This document shows, in pieces, positions 50,758 through 60,028 of a stretch of 64,000 nt of DNA (the stretch's first letter is position 1; every line of letters starts with the position of its first letter). This stretch comes from Pusillimonas minor. Its GTDB lineage: Bacteria > Pseudomonadota > Gammaproteobacteria > Burkholderiales > Burkholderiaceae_B. The notes below the pieces were generated by a model, which ran no database searches, was not told where the DNA came from, and worked only from the letters and a program-made list of their open reading frames with translations. The position numbers and the translations under genes were made by a program. Where the stretch lies: positions 248,001 through 312,000 of the forward strand of contig NZ_JACJUU010000001.1 of assembly GCF_014237865.1 (NCBI RefSeq). Direction: 5' to 3'.

Positions 50758-51666
50758 ATGAGCCGTCTTAACTACCATCATCTTTATTATTTTTGGCGTG
50801 TCGCCGTCATTGGCAACCTGACGCAGGCGGCAAAAACCTTGCATGTTTCACAGTCAGCGCTGTCCGCACAAATTCGACAGCTGGAAGACGCGCTGGATGT
50901 CACCCTGTTCGACCGTGTGGGCCGCACCCTGGTGCTGACCGAAACCGGACGGCGGGTGCTTGTCTATGCACAAGATATTTTTTCGAAGGGTCAGGAACTT
51001 GAGTCGTTGCTAAGACGCGGCCAAGAACCGGCCCTGCAAACTTTGCGCATTGGTGTGCTGTCGACCATGTCGCGTAACTTCGTCGAAGCGTTTGTGTCGC
51101 CGTTGATGGACAACCCCAACGTCAGGTTTACCCTGAACGCCACCCATTTCGACAACCTGCTGAACGGGCTGGGCAAACACCAGTTTGACCTGGTGCTGTC
51201 CAATATCAGTGCCACGTCGGGCACCGGGGCGGGCATCGACGGTGAACATCTATGGCAAAGCCAGCTGCTGGCGCGCCAGCCGGTATCTATCGTCGGCCCG
51301 GCCCACCTCAAACCCGATACCCGTTTCCCGACCGGTTACACCGACAAAAGCTGGATTTTGCCCGGCCGCAACAGCGACATCCGCACCGCCTTTGAAGGCT
51401 TTTGCGCCCTAGTCCAGTTTGAACCCAGAGTACAGGCAGAAACCGATGACATGGCCATGCTGCGCCTGCTGGCACGAGATAGCGGGTCATTGGCTGTACT
51501 GCCCGCAGTGGTAGTGCGCGACGAAATCCAGAACGGGGTACTGGTCGAATACATGCCGATACCCAACCTTTACGAGCACTTTTATGCCATTACGGTGAAG
51601 CGGCAGTTTGTTCCCGCCATCGTCGGCGAACTGCTTTCCCGCCCATTGCAGCAAGTTCTGCAATAG
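50758..51666 (+). CDS. LysR-type regulator, likely of dabBA
   Basis: The 302-residue protein has the N-terminal winged HTH of LysR regulators (YHHLYYFWRVAVIGNLTQAA, then LHVSQSALSAQIRQLEDALD) and a substrate-binding C-terminal domain similar to NhaR-like members. It is divergent from dabB with 166 bp between them, so it most likely controls dabBA in response to CO2 or ion status. The effector is unknown. Confidence 0.85.
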   Translation: MSRLNYHHLYYFWRVAVIGNLTQAAKTLHVSQSALSAQIRQLEDALDVTLFDRVGRTLVLTETGRRVLVYAQDIFSKGQELESLLRRGQEPALQTLRIGVLSTMSRNFVEAFVSPLMDNPNVRFTLNATHFDNLLNGLGKHQFDLVLSNISATSGTGAGIDGEHLWQSQLLARQPVSIVGPAHLKPDTRFPTGYTDKSWILPGRNSDIRTAFEGFCALVQFEPRVQAETDDMAMLRLLARDSGSLAVLPAVVVRDEIQNGVLVEYMPIPNLYEHFYAITVKRQFVPAIVGELLSRPLQQVLQ

Positions 51667-51708
51667 AAAGCAATTACACTAAAAAGCGTTCACTCACGAG
51701 GTAACTAT

Positions 51709-52179
51709 ATGGCCACCATCACCATCAATGGCAACGTCAAAACCATCGACGTTGCACAAGACACCCCGTTGTTATGGGTCTTACGCGACGAACTGGGCAT
51801 GACCGGCACCAAGTACGGCTGCGGCATGGCACTGTGCGGCGCCTGTACCGTGCACATCGACGGGCAACCGGCGCGCGCCTGCGTCACACCGGTTTCGGCC
51901 GTTGCCGACAAGCCAGTCACCACCATCGAAGGTCTTGCATCAGACCCCGTCGGGCAGGTCGTACAACGCGCCTGGGTCGACAACAACGTCGCGCAATGCG
52001 GCTACTGCCAGGCAGGCCAGATCATGACGGCCGCCAGCTTGCTGAAAACCACGCCGCAGCCCACCGAAGACCAGATCGATGACGCCATGAACGGCAATAT
52101 TTGCCGGTGCGGCACGTATCCCCGCATTCGCAATGCGGTCAAGCAAGCCGCGCAAACCCTCGCCGGGGAGGCCAAATGA
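51709..52179 (+). CDS. iorA: 2Fe-2S subunit of IorAB-type molybdenum oxidoreductase
   Basis: The 156-residue subunit holds two [2Fe-2S] clusters. The plant-type cluster is in [18 protein letters not shown] with a fourth Cys in ARACVTP (about residues 39-62), and the second in [11 protein letters not shown] and [13 protein letters not shown] (about residues 100-140). It passes electrons from the molybdopterin subunit encoded next. The genes overlap by 4 nt. Substrate may be an N-heterocycle or aldehyde. Confidence 0.88.
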   Translation: MATITINGNVKTIDVAQDTPLLWVLRDELGMTGTKYGCGMALCGACTVHIDGQPARACVTPVSAVADKPVTTIEGLASDPVGQVVQRAWVDNNVAQCGYCQAGQIMTAASLLKTTPQPTEDQIDDAMNGNICRCGTYPRIRNAVKQAAQTLAGEAK

Positions 52180-54455
52180 ACAAGACCACACCGCACATTT
52201 CGCGTCGCCGCTTTCTGCAGGGCAGCCTTGGCGCCCTGACCCTGGCGGTCACCAGCACGGGGGTTATTTCTCGTGTGCATGCTGCCCAAGCCCAGAAGTA
52301 CGGGGCCGATTCCATGCCTGGCGGCACCGTCGATGACCCGCTGACGTTTATTTCAATCGCCGCCAGCGGCCTGGTCACGATCGTGGCACACCGGGCCGAA
52401 ATGGGTACCGGCGTACGCACCAGTTTGCCCATGGTGGTGGCCGACGAGCTCGACGCCGACTGGCAACAGGTCACTATTGTTCAGGCGGGCGCCGATGAGG
52501 CTCGCTACGGCAACCAGAACGTGGATGGCTCGCGCAGTGTGCGCCACTTCTTGATGCCCATGCGGCGCGCCGGCGCGGCAATGCGCCAGATGCTTGCCAG
52601 GGCTGCGGCCCAGCGTTGGGGCGTACCGCTTGACCAGGTACGCGCCGACAACCACAGCATTGTGCACGTCCCGACGGGCAAAAAACTGGGCTATGGCGAG
52701 CTGGCTGCCGATGCGGCAAAGCTGCCCGTACCCACCGGCGCGGCCCTTTCGTTAAAGAATCCGTCCGAGTTCCGTTATATCGGAAAAGAAGCCGTCAAGC
52801 TGGTCGACCTGGAAGACATCGGCGCAGGCCGCGCAACCTATGGCATTGACTTTCATTTGCCCGGCATGGTGTATGCCGTCGTGGCCCGTCCGCCGGTTGT
52901 GGGCGGCAAAGTCAAAAAATTTGATGCGAACAAAGCCCTGGCAGTGGCGGGGGTCATCAAAGTGGTCGAGATCCCGACGTTTTCAGGGGCCCCGGCCTTC
53001 CAGCCGCTGGGGGGCGTGGCCGTGGTAGCACGCAACACCTGGGCCGCCATGCAAGGCCGCGCGGCGCTTGATATTGAATGGGACGACGGCCCCAATGCGT
53101 CTTACGATTCTGCCGCCTACCGCCAAACCCTTGAAGCGGCCGCGCGCGCACCGGGCCAGACCATGCGCAACGAAGGCAACGCGCCACAAGTGTGGCAAGC
53201 CGCCACCGACGAAGAACGCGTCAGCGCCGAATATTACATCCCTCACCTGGCGCACGCGTCTATGGAACCCCCGGCCGCCACGGTAAAAATCAGTGATGGT
53301 GGCGCCGAAGTGTGGACATCGGTGCAAAACCCGCCGGCCGCCCAAAGTGCAGTTGCGGCCAGGCTGGGCCTCAAGCCCGAACAGGTCAAAGTCAATGTTC
53401 TGTTGCTGGGCGGTGGGTTCGGGCGCAAATCAAAGCCCGACTTCGTCGACGAAGCCGCCATTGTGGCCAAAGCCATGCCGGCAGGCACCCCGGTAAAACT
53501 GGTCTGGACACGCGAAGACGACATCAGGCACGACTACCTGCATACCGTATCTGTCGAGCGCCTGGAGGCCGTCATGCATAAAGACGGCCACGTGGCGTCG
53601 TGGCTGCACCGCAGTGCGGCCCCGACCATCGGCTCGTTGTTTACCGAGGGCGCCCAAGGCGAGCAGTTGTTCGAGTCGGCCATGTCAGCCATCAACATGC
53701 CCTACCGTATCCCCAATGTTCGCATCGAAACCGGGAAGGTCCCGGCGCATACGCGTATTGGCTGGTTCCGGTCGGTATCGAACATCCCCCACGCTTTTGC
53801 GGCGCAATGCTTCATCGCCGAACTGGCCCATCGCGCAGGCAAAGACCATAAAGCCTTTGCACTCGACCTGATTGGCCCGCCCCGGCGCATCAACCCGACC
53901 ACGTTGGCCGACACCTGGAACTACTCGGAATCGCCCGAGACCTACCCATATGACACCGGACGGCTGCGCGACGTTATTGAGGCGGCCACACGCGGCGCCC
54001 GTTGGGGGCGCGAGTTGCCCAAGGGGCACGGACTGGGCCTGGCGTTTTGCTACAGCTTTGTCAGTTACACCGCTACGGTTGTCGAGGTCGCCGTCAATGC
54101 CCAAGGCGAGCCACAAATCGTCGCCGTCGATATGGCCATCGACTGTGGCCCGCAAATCAACCCAGAACGCATTCGGGCACAAATGGAAGGCGGCGCCATT
54201 ATGGGGCTTAGCCTGGCATTGACCGGCGAAATCAGCTTCAAGAACGGGCGTGTCGAGCAAGGCAATTTCCACGACTACACAGTACTGCGTCACCCCGAGT
54301 CGCCGCGCGTCATTCGCACGCATCTGGTCAACAACAACCCCGACGTCCCGCCGGGCGGCGTGGGCGAGCCCCCGGTGCCTCCCGTCGCTCCGGCGCTGTG
54401 CAACGCCATTTTTGCAGCAACCGGCAAACGCATTCGCAGCCTGCCGCTGCGCTGA
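52176..54455 (+). CDS. iorB: molybdopterin subunit of IorAB-type oxidoreductase, Tat-exported
   Basis: The 759-residue protein begins with a Tat signal ([19 protein letters not shown]) and has the xanthine-oxidase-family Mo-binding domains, with [16 protein letters not shown] and [17 protein letters not shown] and the C-terminal [17 protein letters not shown] where the catalytic Glu lies. It oxidises a heterocycle or aldehyde by hydroxylation in the periplasm. A terminator follows at 54539. No substrate can be named. Confidence 0.88.
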   Translation: MNKTTPHISRRRFLQGSLGALTLAVTSTGVISRVHAAQAQKYGADSMPGGTVDDPLTFISIAASGLVTIVAHRAEMGTGVRTSLPMVVADELDADWQQVTIVQAGADEARYGNQNVDGSRSVRHFLMPMRRAGAAMRQMLARAAAQRWGVPLDQVRADNHSIVHVPTGKKLGYGELAADAAKLPVPTGAALSLKNPSEFRYIGKEAVKLVDLEDIGAGRATYGIDFHLPGMVYAVVARPPVVGGKVKKFDANKALAVAGVIKVVEIPTFSGAPAFQPLGGVAVVARNTWAAMQGRAALDIEWDDGPNASYDSAAYRQTLEAAARAPGQTMRNEGNAPQVWQAATDEERVSAEYYIPHLAHASMEPPAATVKISDGGAEVWTSVQNPPAAQSAVAARLGLKPEQVKVNVLLLGGGFGRKSKPDFVDEAAIVAKAMPAGTPVKLVWTREDDIRHDYLHTVSVERLEAVMHKDGHVASWLHRSAAPTIGSLFTEGAQGEQLFESAMSAINMPYRIPNVRIETGKVPAHTRIGWFRSVSNIPHAFAAQCFIAELAHRAGKDHKAFALDLIGPPRRINPTTLADTWNYSESPETYPYDTGRLRDVIEAATRGARWGRELPKGHGLGLAFCYSFVSYTATVVEVAVNAQGEPQIVAVDMAIDCGPQINPERIRAQMEGGAIMGLSLALTGEISFKNGRVEQGNFHDYTVLRHPESPRVIRTHLVNNNPDVPPGGVGEPPVPPVAPALCNAIFAATGKRIRSLPLR

Positions 54456-54538
54456 AACGGCCATTTTCGGCGGCGAACGCCGCCAGGTTGACCCCCTGCG
54501 TTACCTGTCGAATAATCAGGTATTACTTTGATGCAAAC

Positions 54539-54570
54539 AAAGCACCGGCCTTGACTGGCCGGTGCTTTTT
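54539..54570 (+). terminator. terminator of iorAB
   Basis: A perfect 10-bp stem AGCACCGGCC/GGCCGGTGCT with 6-nt loop, followed by TTTT. Flanking A and T residues extend the stem, so it may also work on the minus strand for the GGDEF gene. Confidence 0.9.
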
Positions 54571-54713
54571 ACACCAAGGAGAGACATGGCCGGGGCAAAC
54601 CGACTAGTTCATAAAACAAAATGGCTGTTTTAGGCTGCAGCTTGCTTAAGTTTGGGTTGGGTCGGCGCAGGTTTGGTCGAAACGATTAAGCTTGCCTTGC
54701 ATTGACGCAGCAT

Positions 54714-56573
54714 TTAACCCGCCACCGATGGCGCCCAGACCTGGTAACCATTCCGGCCTGCTTCTTTAGCCTGGTAAAGCGCCTGGTCGGCCCGTCGTAG
54801 CAAGGTACGCGCCTTGTCGCCATGTTCAGGGTAAAACGCAATACCCACGCTGGTGCCAATATTAATATTGTGCTCACCAACAACAAACGGGCCCCCGATG
54901 GCGTCGACAATTTTATGGGCCACCTGCCCGGCGTCGGCCTCTGATGCAATGCTTTCAAGCACCAAAACAAACTCATCGCCCCCCAGGCGCGACACCAGGT
55001 CGGAGGCCCGCACGGCGGCACGCAGCCGATCGGCCACTTGCTTCAGCAACTGGTCACCTACCTCGTGGCCAAAAGTATCGTTAACGGGTTTGAAACGGTC
55101 GAGGTCGCAGAACAAGACCGCGATTTTGCGCTGCTGACGCGCCGAACGGGTCATGGCCTGCTCAAGGTGTTCGCGCAGCAAGGTGCGGTTGGGCAAACCG
55201 GTCAGGCTGTCGTATAGTGCCAACTGCTTAAGCCGGTCTTCTTGCTCTTTTTGGTCGGTAATATCATTGAAAACGCCCACATAATTGACCACATTGTCGT
55301 TATCGTCGCGGATAACGCTAATGCTGAGCAACTCGGGAAAAACTTCCCCGTTTTTGCGAAGCGCCCAGACCTCGCCCTCCCAGTGACCCTCGGCCAGCAA
55401 AAACCCGGTGACCCGGCGAAAAAACGTGTCGTCGTGACGGCCGGTAGGACGGTGAAGAAGCTCATCCATCAGTTGCCCCCCGGCTTCGGTGTCTGTATAG
55501 CCCGTAATACGCGTAAATGCAGGGTTAACCGATACGATCCTGCCCAAGGCATCCAGAATGACCATCGCCTCGGCGGCCTGCTCGACTGCCCTGGCAATCA
55601 GACGCAGCTGCGCCTCGGCGCGTCGTCGTTCGGTGACATCTTGCACCATGCCCACCACACGATTCAAACGGCCATGACGATCTGTTTGCGCTTCGGCTCT
55701 TAAAATCACCGTTCGAGGGCTACCATCGGGAGAGTTGAACGCGTGCTCGGCCTCGACCTCGGTACGCTGAAAATCTTGCACATCGTCAAGCAGCGCTTTG
55801 AACCTGTCGCGGTCGGCCTCAGAGAGCCTTGCGACATAGGCCTCGAGTGTGGGAAGCGGATTGTGCTGACCCGGGTCGAAACCCAGCGCGCGCAAAGTAC
55901 CGTTATTGATATGCAGTTGCCCCGTCAGGGGGCGCCATTCCCAGTGGCCCATACGGGCAATGCGCTGTGCTTGTGCCAGACGTGCATTTTTCTTTTCGAG
56001 CCTGGCCTCGTATTGCATGGCTTCCAGGAAACGCCCGATGTCGCGCCCCAACAGGCGAAACAGCTGACGCATCCCCTCTTCCGGAGGATCGCACTGCGTA
56101 CTGGCCAGCTCGATAACCCCATACACATGCTGCCCGTGCCGAAGCACAAAAACCAGCACGTTACAGACATTGTTTTCTGCTGCAGCGGCCTTGCGGGTTG
56201 CACCGGGCAACTGTTTAAGATCGGGGATCCACAAGACATCACCCGCTTCAAGTGCCTGGGCGGGCGCGTGCCCCTCTTGGGCAAAATCGAGCTGCTGACT
56301 GGCGTCGAGGTAGGCGTCCAGATCAAGATCGGGGTCGACCCAATAAAAATGCTGAACCTGGTCGTCGTCGAACAGCCAGGCCTGGGCGAGGTCCCAGCCT
56401 TTGGTGCGGCCCAAGGTCGTCAAGACATCGTGCATGGCGTCGTCTATAGACTGCGCCTCGGCCAATATGCCGGCAACCTCGTATTGCAAATGCAAACGCT
56501 TGACCAACGCCGAGGCATGCGCAAGCCGCGCCTCGAGGTCTTCGATGGAAGTCGGTGCAGAGGGTTGAACCAA
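54714..56573 (-). CDS. GAF/PAS-GGDEF diguanylate cyclase
   Basis: The ~619-residue protein has a GAF domain (about residues 30-180), two PAS domains (about residues 205-320 and 330-440) and a GGDEF domain with an intact active site in RLGGDEFVLVLES (about residue 535). It makes c-di-GMP; there is no EAL domain. The usual RxxD inhibitory site is present as RAAVRASD just upstream. The start is uncertain: TTG 56573 with AGGCGG upstream was taken, an earlier TTG at 56660 is possible. Confidence 0.88.
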   Translation of the reverse strand: MVQPSAPTSIEDLEARLAHASALVKRLHLQYEVAGILAEAQSIDDAMHDVLTTLGRTKGWDLAQAWLFDDDQVQHFYWVDPDLDLDAYLDASQQLDFAQEGHAPAQALEAGDVLWIPDLKQLPGATRKAAAAENNVCNVLVFVLRHGQHVYGVIELASTQCDPPEEGMRQLFRLLGRDIGRFLEAMQYEARLEKKNARLAQAQRIARMGHWEWRPLTGQLHINNGTLRALGFDPGQHNPLPTLEAYVARLSEADRDRFKALLDDVQDFQRTEVEAEHAFNSPDGSPRTVILRAEAQTDRHGRLNRVVGMVQDVTERRRAEAQLRLIARAVEQAAEAMVILDALGRIVSVNPAFTRITGYTDTEAGGQLMDELLHRPTGRHDDTFFRRVTGFLLAEGHWEGEVWALRKNGEVFPELLSISVIRDDNDNVVNYVGVFNDITDQKEQEDRLKQLALYDSLTGLPNRTLLREHLEQAMTRSARQQRKIAVLFCDLDRFKPVNDTFGHEVGDQLLKQVADRLRAAVRASDLVSRLGGDEFVLVLESIASEADAGQVAHKIVDAIGGPFVVGEHNINIGTSVGIAFYPEHGDKARTLLRRADQALYQAKEAGRNGYQVWAPSVAG

Positions 56574-56698
56574 AATAAGCCGCCTGGACGTTAACAACAG
56601 GAATGAGATTAACGAGAGAAATTTTACTCTGGGTGGCCCCAATAATAAGCGCCCGCCCAAAAAACAGTGGGCGGGCGAGTGTTTGACGCCACACTGAC

Positions 56699-58729
56699 CT
56701 AGTCGCGGGGACCGTCTTCCTGGGGCTCTTCCATTTTCCAGGGCAAAATACCCGGCGATACATGCAAGAAATGCAGATACTTCTCGAACTGGTCAAGAAT
56801 GTCGGAAATAAGATCTTGCGAATCGAACCCGTAGACATCGTAGGCTTGCCCGCCACGACGCAAAAATACTTCGGCGCGATAGTAATGTTCATCGCCATCG
56901 ACGTCGCGCGACATTTCGGGGTAGGCGAAATCGGGCATGGCATAACCACGCAAACGCACTTCGTATATAAATTCCAGCTGGTCTTTCTTGATGACCTCGA
57001 AATGCGCCCGGCAATTTTCTTCGTCGAAGCTGACATTGGCTTCCCAGCCCTGCGATTCAAGCTCGGACTCGACCCGCTGCATTGCCGGATAGGCGACCCC
57101 CGAGATAAACCGTACAACATCGTTGCGCGGCGGGAAATCAACCAGATTGGCCAGACGCTTTTTCCAGTAGCCTGGACCCTGCCCGGCTCGATTTTGCACT
57201 GACTGCTGCAGGCTGACTTCGTGGTGGCTTTCGATGACCAGGGCGCGCCACATGCCTAATGCCGCAATTAACATAATGACCGCAAACGGTAACGCGCTAA
57301 CGATAGAGGCTGTTTGCAATGCACTTAGACCGCCAGCCAGCAACAAGGTAATGGCGACAACGCCCGACAGCGACGCCCAGAAAATGCGTTGCCACACCGG
57401 GCTTTTGGCTGCGCCGCCCGAGGCCAGCGAGTCGATAACCAGGGCGCCGGAGTCGGCTGAGGTGACAAAAAACGTGGAAATAAGAATGACAGCGATGAAC
57501 GAGACAATGGCCGACAACGGCAAGCGCTCGAACAATTTGAACAGGGCAACGGCATGGTCGGCCTGGACCTCGTCGATGATGCTGGTGTAGCCCTCGACCA
57601 TGATCATGTGCAGCGCCGTGTCGCCAAACACCGAAAACCACAAAAACGTAAAAATGGTGGGTACAAACATGACGCCAAATACAAACTGGCGGATAGTGCG
57701 CCCGCGGCTGATTTTGGCAATAAACAAGCCCACAAAAGGCGCCCAGGCGATTGTCCAGGCAAAAATGAATAGTGTCCAGTTGCCTATCCAGCTGCTTGAG
57801 CGGTAGGCCTGCAGGTTAAAGGTGCGCTCGACAATATTGCTTAGATAGCTGCCGGTGTTCTCCATGAATGTGTTCAGAATGAACACCGTGGGGCCCACAA
57901 TAAATACAAACAGCATTAACGAAACTGCCAGCACCATGTTCAGTATGGACAGACGCTTGATGCCCTTGTCCATGCCGGCAACAACCGACCCGATGGCTAA
58001 CGAGGTAATAACGACAATACAAACGATTTGTACCGTGGTACTGACCGGTATGCTGGGCCACAAGTAATTAAGCCCGGCGTTAATTTGCGCCACCGACAAC
58101 CCCAGCGTTGTGGCAATACCAAACATGGTGCCCAAAATGGCAAAGGTGTCGACAGCGTGCCCCATTGGGCCATGAATGCGCTCGCCAATAAGCGGGTAAA
58201 GGGTTGACCGCATTGACAACGGCAAACCGTGCCGAAACGAGAAATACGCCAGCACCAGGCCCACCAGACCGTAAATAGCCCAGATATGAAAGCCCCAATG
58301 AAAAAAGGCGATTTGCATGGCCTGCTTGGCCGCATCGACGGTTAACGCCGGCCCCTGGGGCGGCGACGCATAATGCAGCACGGGCTCGGCCACGCCAAAA
58401 AACAACAGCGCAATGCCATAGCCGGCCGAGAACAACATGGCAAACCACGCCGGAAAACTGTATTCGGGTTCGGCGTGGTCAGGGCCCAGCTTGATATTGC
58501 CCCATTGGCTAAACGCCACTACCACAATAAATACCAGAAATATCGCTACGGCCAGCATATAAAACCAGCCGAACGTTTCGGTGATGTAGGCCAGGGTACT
58601 GGAAAACAGTTCGCCGGCCAGCGTGGGGTTGCTGATGGTGCCAATGACCATCAGGCCAATCACAATGACGGCCGGGATAAACACAGGAATAAGTACGGTT
58701 GAGCCTTGCAACCGGTTTGCGTCGTTCAT
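56699..58729 (-). CDS. BCCT-family choline/betaine transporter (BetT-like)
   Basis: The 676-residue protein has twelve spans of the BCCT fold, with FGVAEPVLHYASPP, the Trp-rich FHWGFHIWAIYGLVGL in the core and WTLFIFAWTIAWAPFVGLFIAKISRGR in span 8. The ~150-residue cytoplasmic C-terminal extension, typical of osmotically regulated BetT, contains VSFDEENCRAHFEV. It imports choline or betaine with protons or sodium for osmoprotection. Confidence 0.88.
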   Translation of the reverse strand: MNDANRLQGSTVLIPVFIPAVIVIGLMVIGTISNPTLAGELFSSTLAYITETFGWFYMLAVAIFLVFIVVVAFSQWGNIKLGPDHAEPEYSFPAWFAMLFSAGYGIALLFFGVAEPVLHYASPPQGPALTVDAAKQAMQIAFFHWGFHIWAIYGLVGLVLAYFSFRHGLPLSMRSTLYPLIGERIHGPMGHAVDTFAILGTMFGIATTLGLSVAQINAGLNYLWPSIPVSTTVQIVCIVVITSLAIGSVVAGMDKGIKRLSILNMVLAVSLMLFVFIVGPTVFILNTFMENTGSYLSNIVERTFNLQAYRSSSWIGNWTLFIFAWTIAWAPFVGLFIAKISRGRTIRQFVFGVMFVPTIFTFLWFSVFGDTALHMIMVEGYTSIIDEVQADHAVALFKLFERLPLSAIVSFIAVILISTFFVTSADSGALVIDSLASGGAAKSPVWQRIFWASLSGVVAITLLLAGGLSALQTASIVSALPFAVIMLIAALGMWRALVIESHHEVSLQQSVQNRAGQGPGYWKKRLANLVDFPPRNDVVRFISGVAYPAMQRVESELESQGWEANVSFDEENCRAHFEVIKKDQLEFIYEVRLRGYAMPDFAYPEMSRDVDGDEHYYRAEVFLRRGGQAYDVYGFDSQDLISDILDQFEKYLHFLHVSPGILPWKMEEPQEDGPRD

Positions 58730-58816
58730 GGGAAGCCTTTGCCGTTGCCGGCGTTTAGTCCAGAATACGGTCTAAAAGGGTAACACCATTGTTACGATTG
58801 CGTTGCGCCCCGCCGA

Positions 58817-60028
58817 CTAATCGAAACTGAAATGCGACCATCGCGAGGCCTCGTCGGCCGGCATGGGGCGGGCAATATGAAACCCCTGCGCAAAATTACA
58901 ACCAATGTCACGCAAAAACTGCAGGGTTTCGTGATCTTCGACACCCTCGGCGGTAGATTGAATGCCGAGACTTTGCCCCAAACCCACAATAGCCTGTACA
59001 ACCTGCCTGGATTCGGAAGACTGCGACGCGGTAATTACAAACGACTTGTCGACTTTAAGCTCGGAAAACGGCAACCTGACCAACTGCAGCAACGACGAGA
59101 ACCCCGTCCCCAGGTCGTCGATAGACAAGTGAATGCCTTTCATACGCATGCGCGTCAGCAAATCAAGGGAGGCTACCGGATCTTCCATGGCACTGGTTTC
59201 AGTCAGTTCGAAAATAAGCTGACCGGGAACCAACCCGCACTTTCTGCACCGGCCAATAATGTCTTCGACGAAAACGTCATCAAGACGTGACCGGGCAGAA
59301 ATATTAATGGCCAAGCGCACCGACGTGCTGCCGTAGTGCTGGGCGAACCACTCGAGGGACAAGTCGAACATCCGCCGGGTCAGGGCATCGATAAGGCCGG
59401 AGTTTTTGGCGCACCCGATGAATTTATCGGGAGGCACCATACCCAATTGGGGATGTCGCCAGCGCATAAGGGCCTCGAAACCGACCAACTGGCCACTGAA
59501 ACACGATATTTTGGGCTGGTACACCGGAAAGAACTGGTTGCCGTCGAGCCCGGCCTGAATATCGTGCGGCTGGATCAGGTAGTTGCCGCCTGCCGCCATG
59601 GCCTGCCCGGGTTGCCTTGGCGCGGGGGCGTCGGACGAAACCCCACTGACCGAGGGTGTGGCAAACATTCGCCGAAGCGCCGACGGCATGAAGGGCTTAG
59701 GCAAGACGCCCACAATATTCAAGCCACGCTCGGTGGCAGAACGGCCGGCGGCATCAAGCACACGATGATCGACGCCGCTGGTGACGATAATGCGGGCCGG
59801 ACACGCGCGCTTGGCCAGCCGCGCCAGCACTTCGACACCGTCCATATCGGGCATGACAAGATCGATGGCCAGATGGTCGGGCTGCCATTCATCGACGAGC
59901 CGGAAAAAAGTGTCGGGCGACGAAGTAAAGCGAGTCTCGAGACCGGCGGCCTTCGCGATGAGTTCGATGGTTTGCCCAACCGAAGGGTCGTCATCAAGAA
60001 TCAGTAAACGACTGGGGGACGAGCTCAT
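58817..60028 (-). CDS. response regulator with EAL phosphodiesterase domain
   Basis: The 403-residue protein has an N-terminal receiver domain (Asp-Asp pair in LLILDDDP, phospho-Asp in HLAIDLVMPDMDG at about residue 56) and a C-terminal EAL domain with all key residues: FEALMRW, ELTETSAM, SIDDLGTGFSS, LKVDKSFV and STAEGVED. It should hydrolyse c-di-GMP when phosphorylated. Its ATG overlaps the stop of the upstream hybrid kinase, the likely phosphodonor. Confidence 0.92.
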   Translation of the reverse strand: MSSSPSRLLILDDDPSVGQTIELIAKAAGLETRFTSSPDTFFRLVDEWQPDHLAIDLVMPDMDGVEVLARLAKRACPARIIVTSGVDHRVLDAAGRSATERGLNIVGVLPKPFMPSALRRMFATPSVSGVSSDAPAPRQPGQAMAAGGNYLIQPHDIQAGLDGNQFFPVYQPKISCFSGQLVGFEALMRWRHPQLGMVPPDKFIGCAKNSGLIDALTRRMFDLSLEWFAQHYGSTSVRLAINISARSRLDDVFVEDIIGRCRKCGLVPGQLIFELTETSAMEDPVASLDLLTRMRMKGIHLSIDDLGTGFSSLLQLVRLPFSELKVDKSFVITASQSSESRQVVQAIVGLGQSLGIQSTAEGVEDHETLQFLRDIGCNFAQGFHIARPMPADEASRWSHFSFD

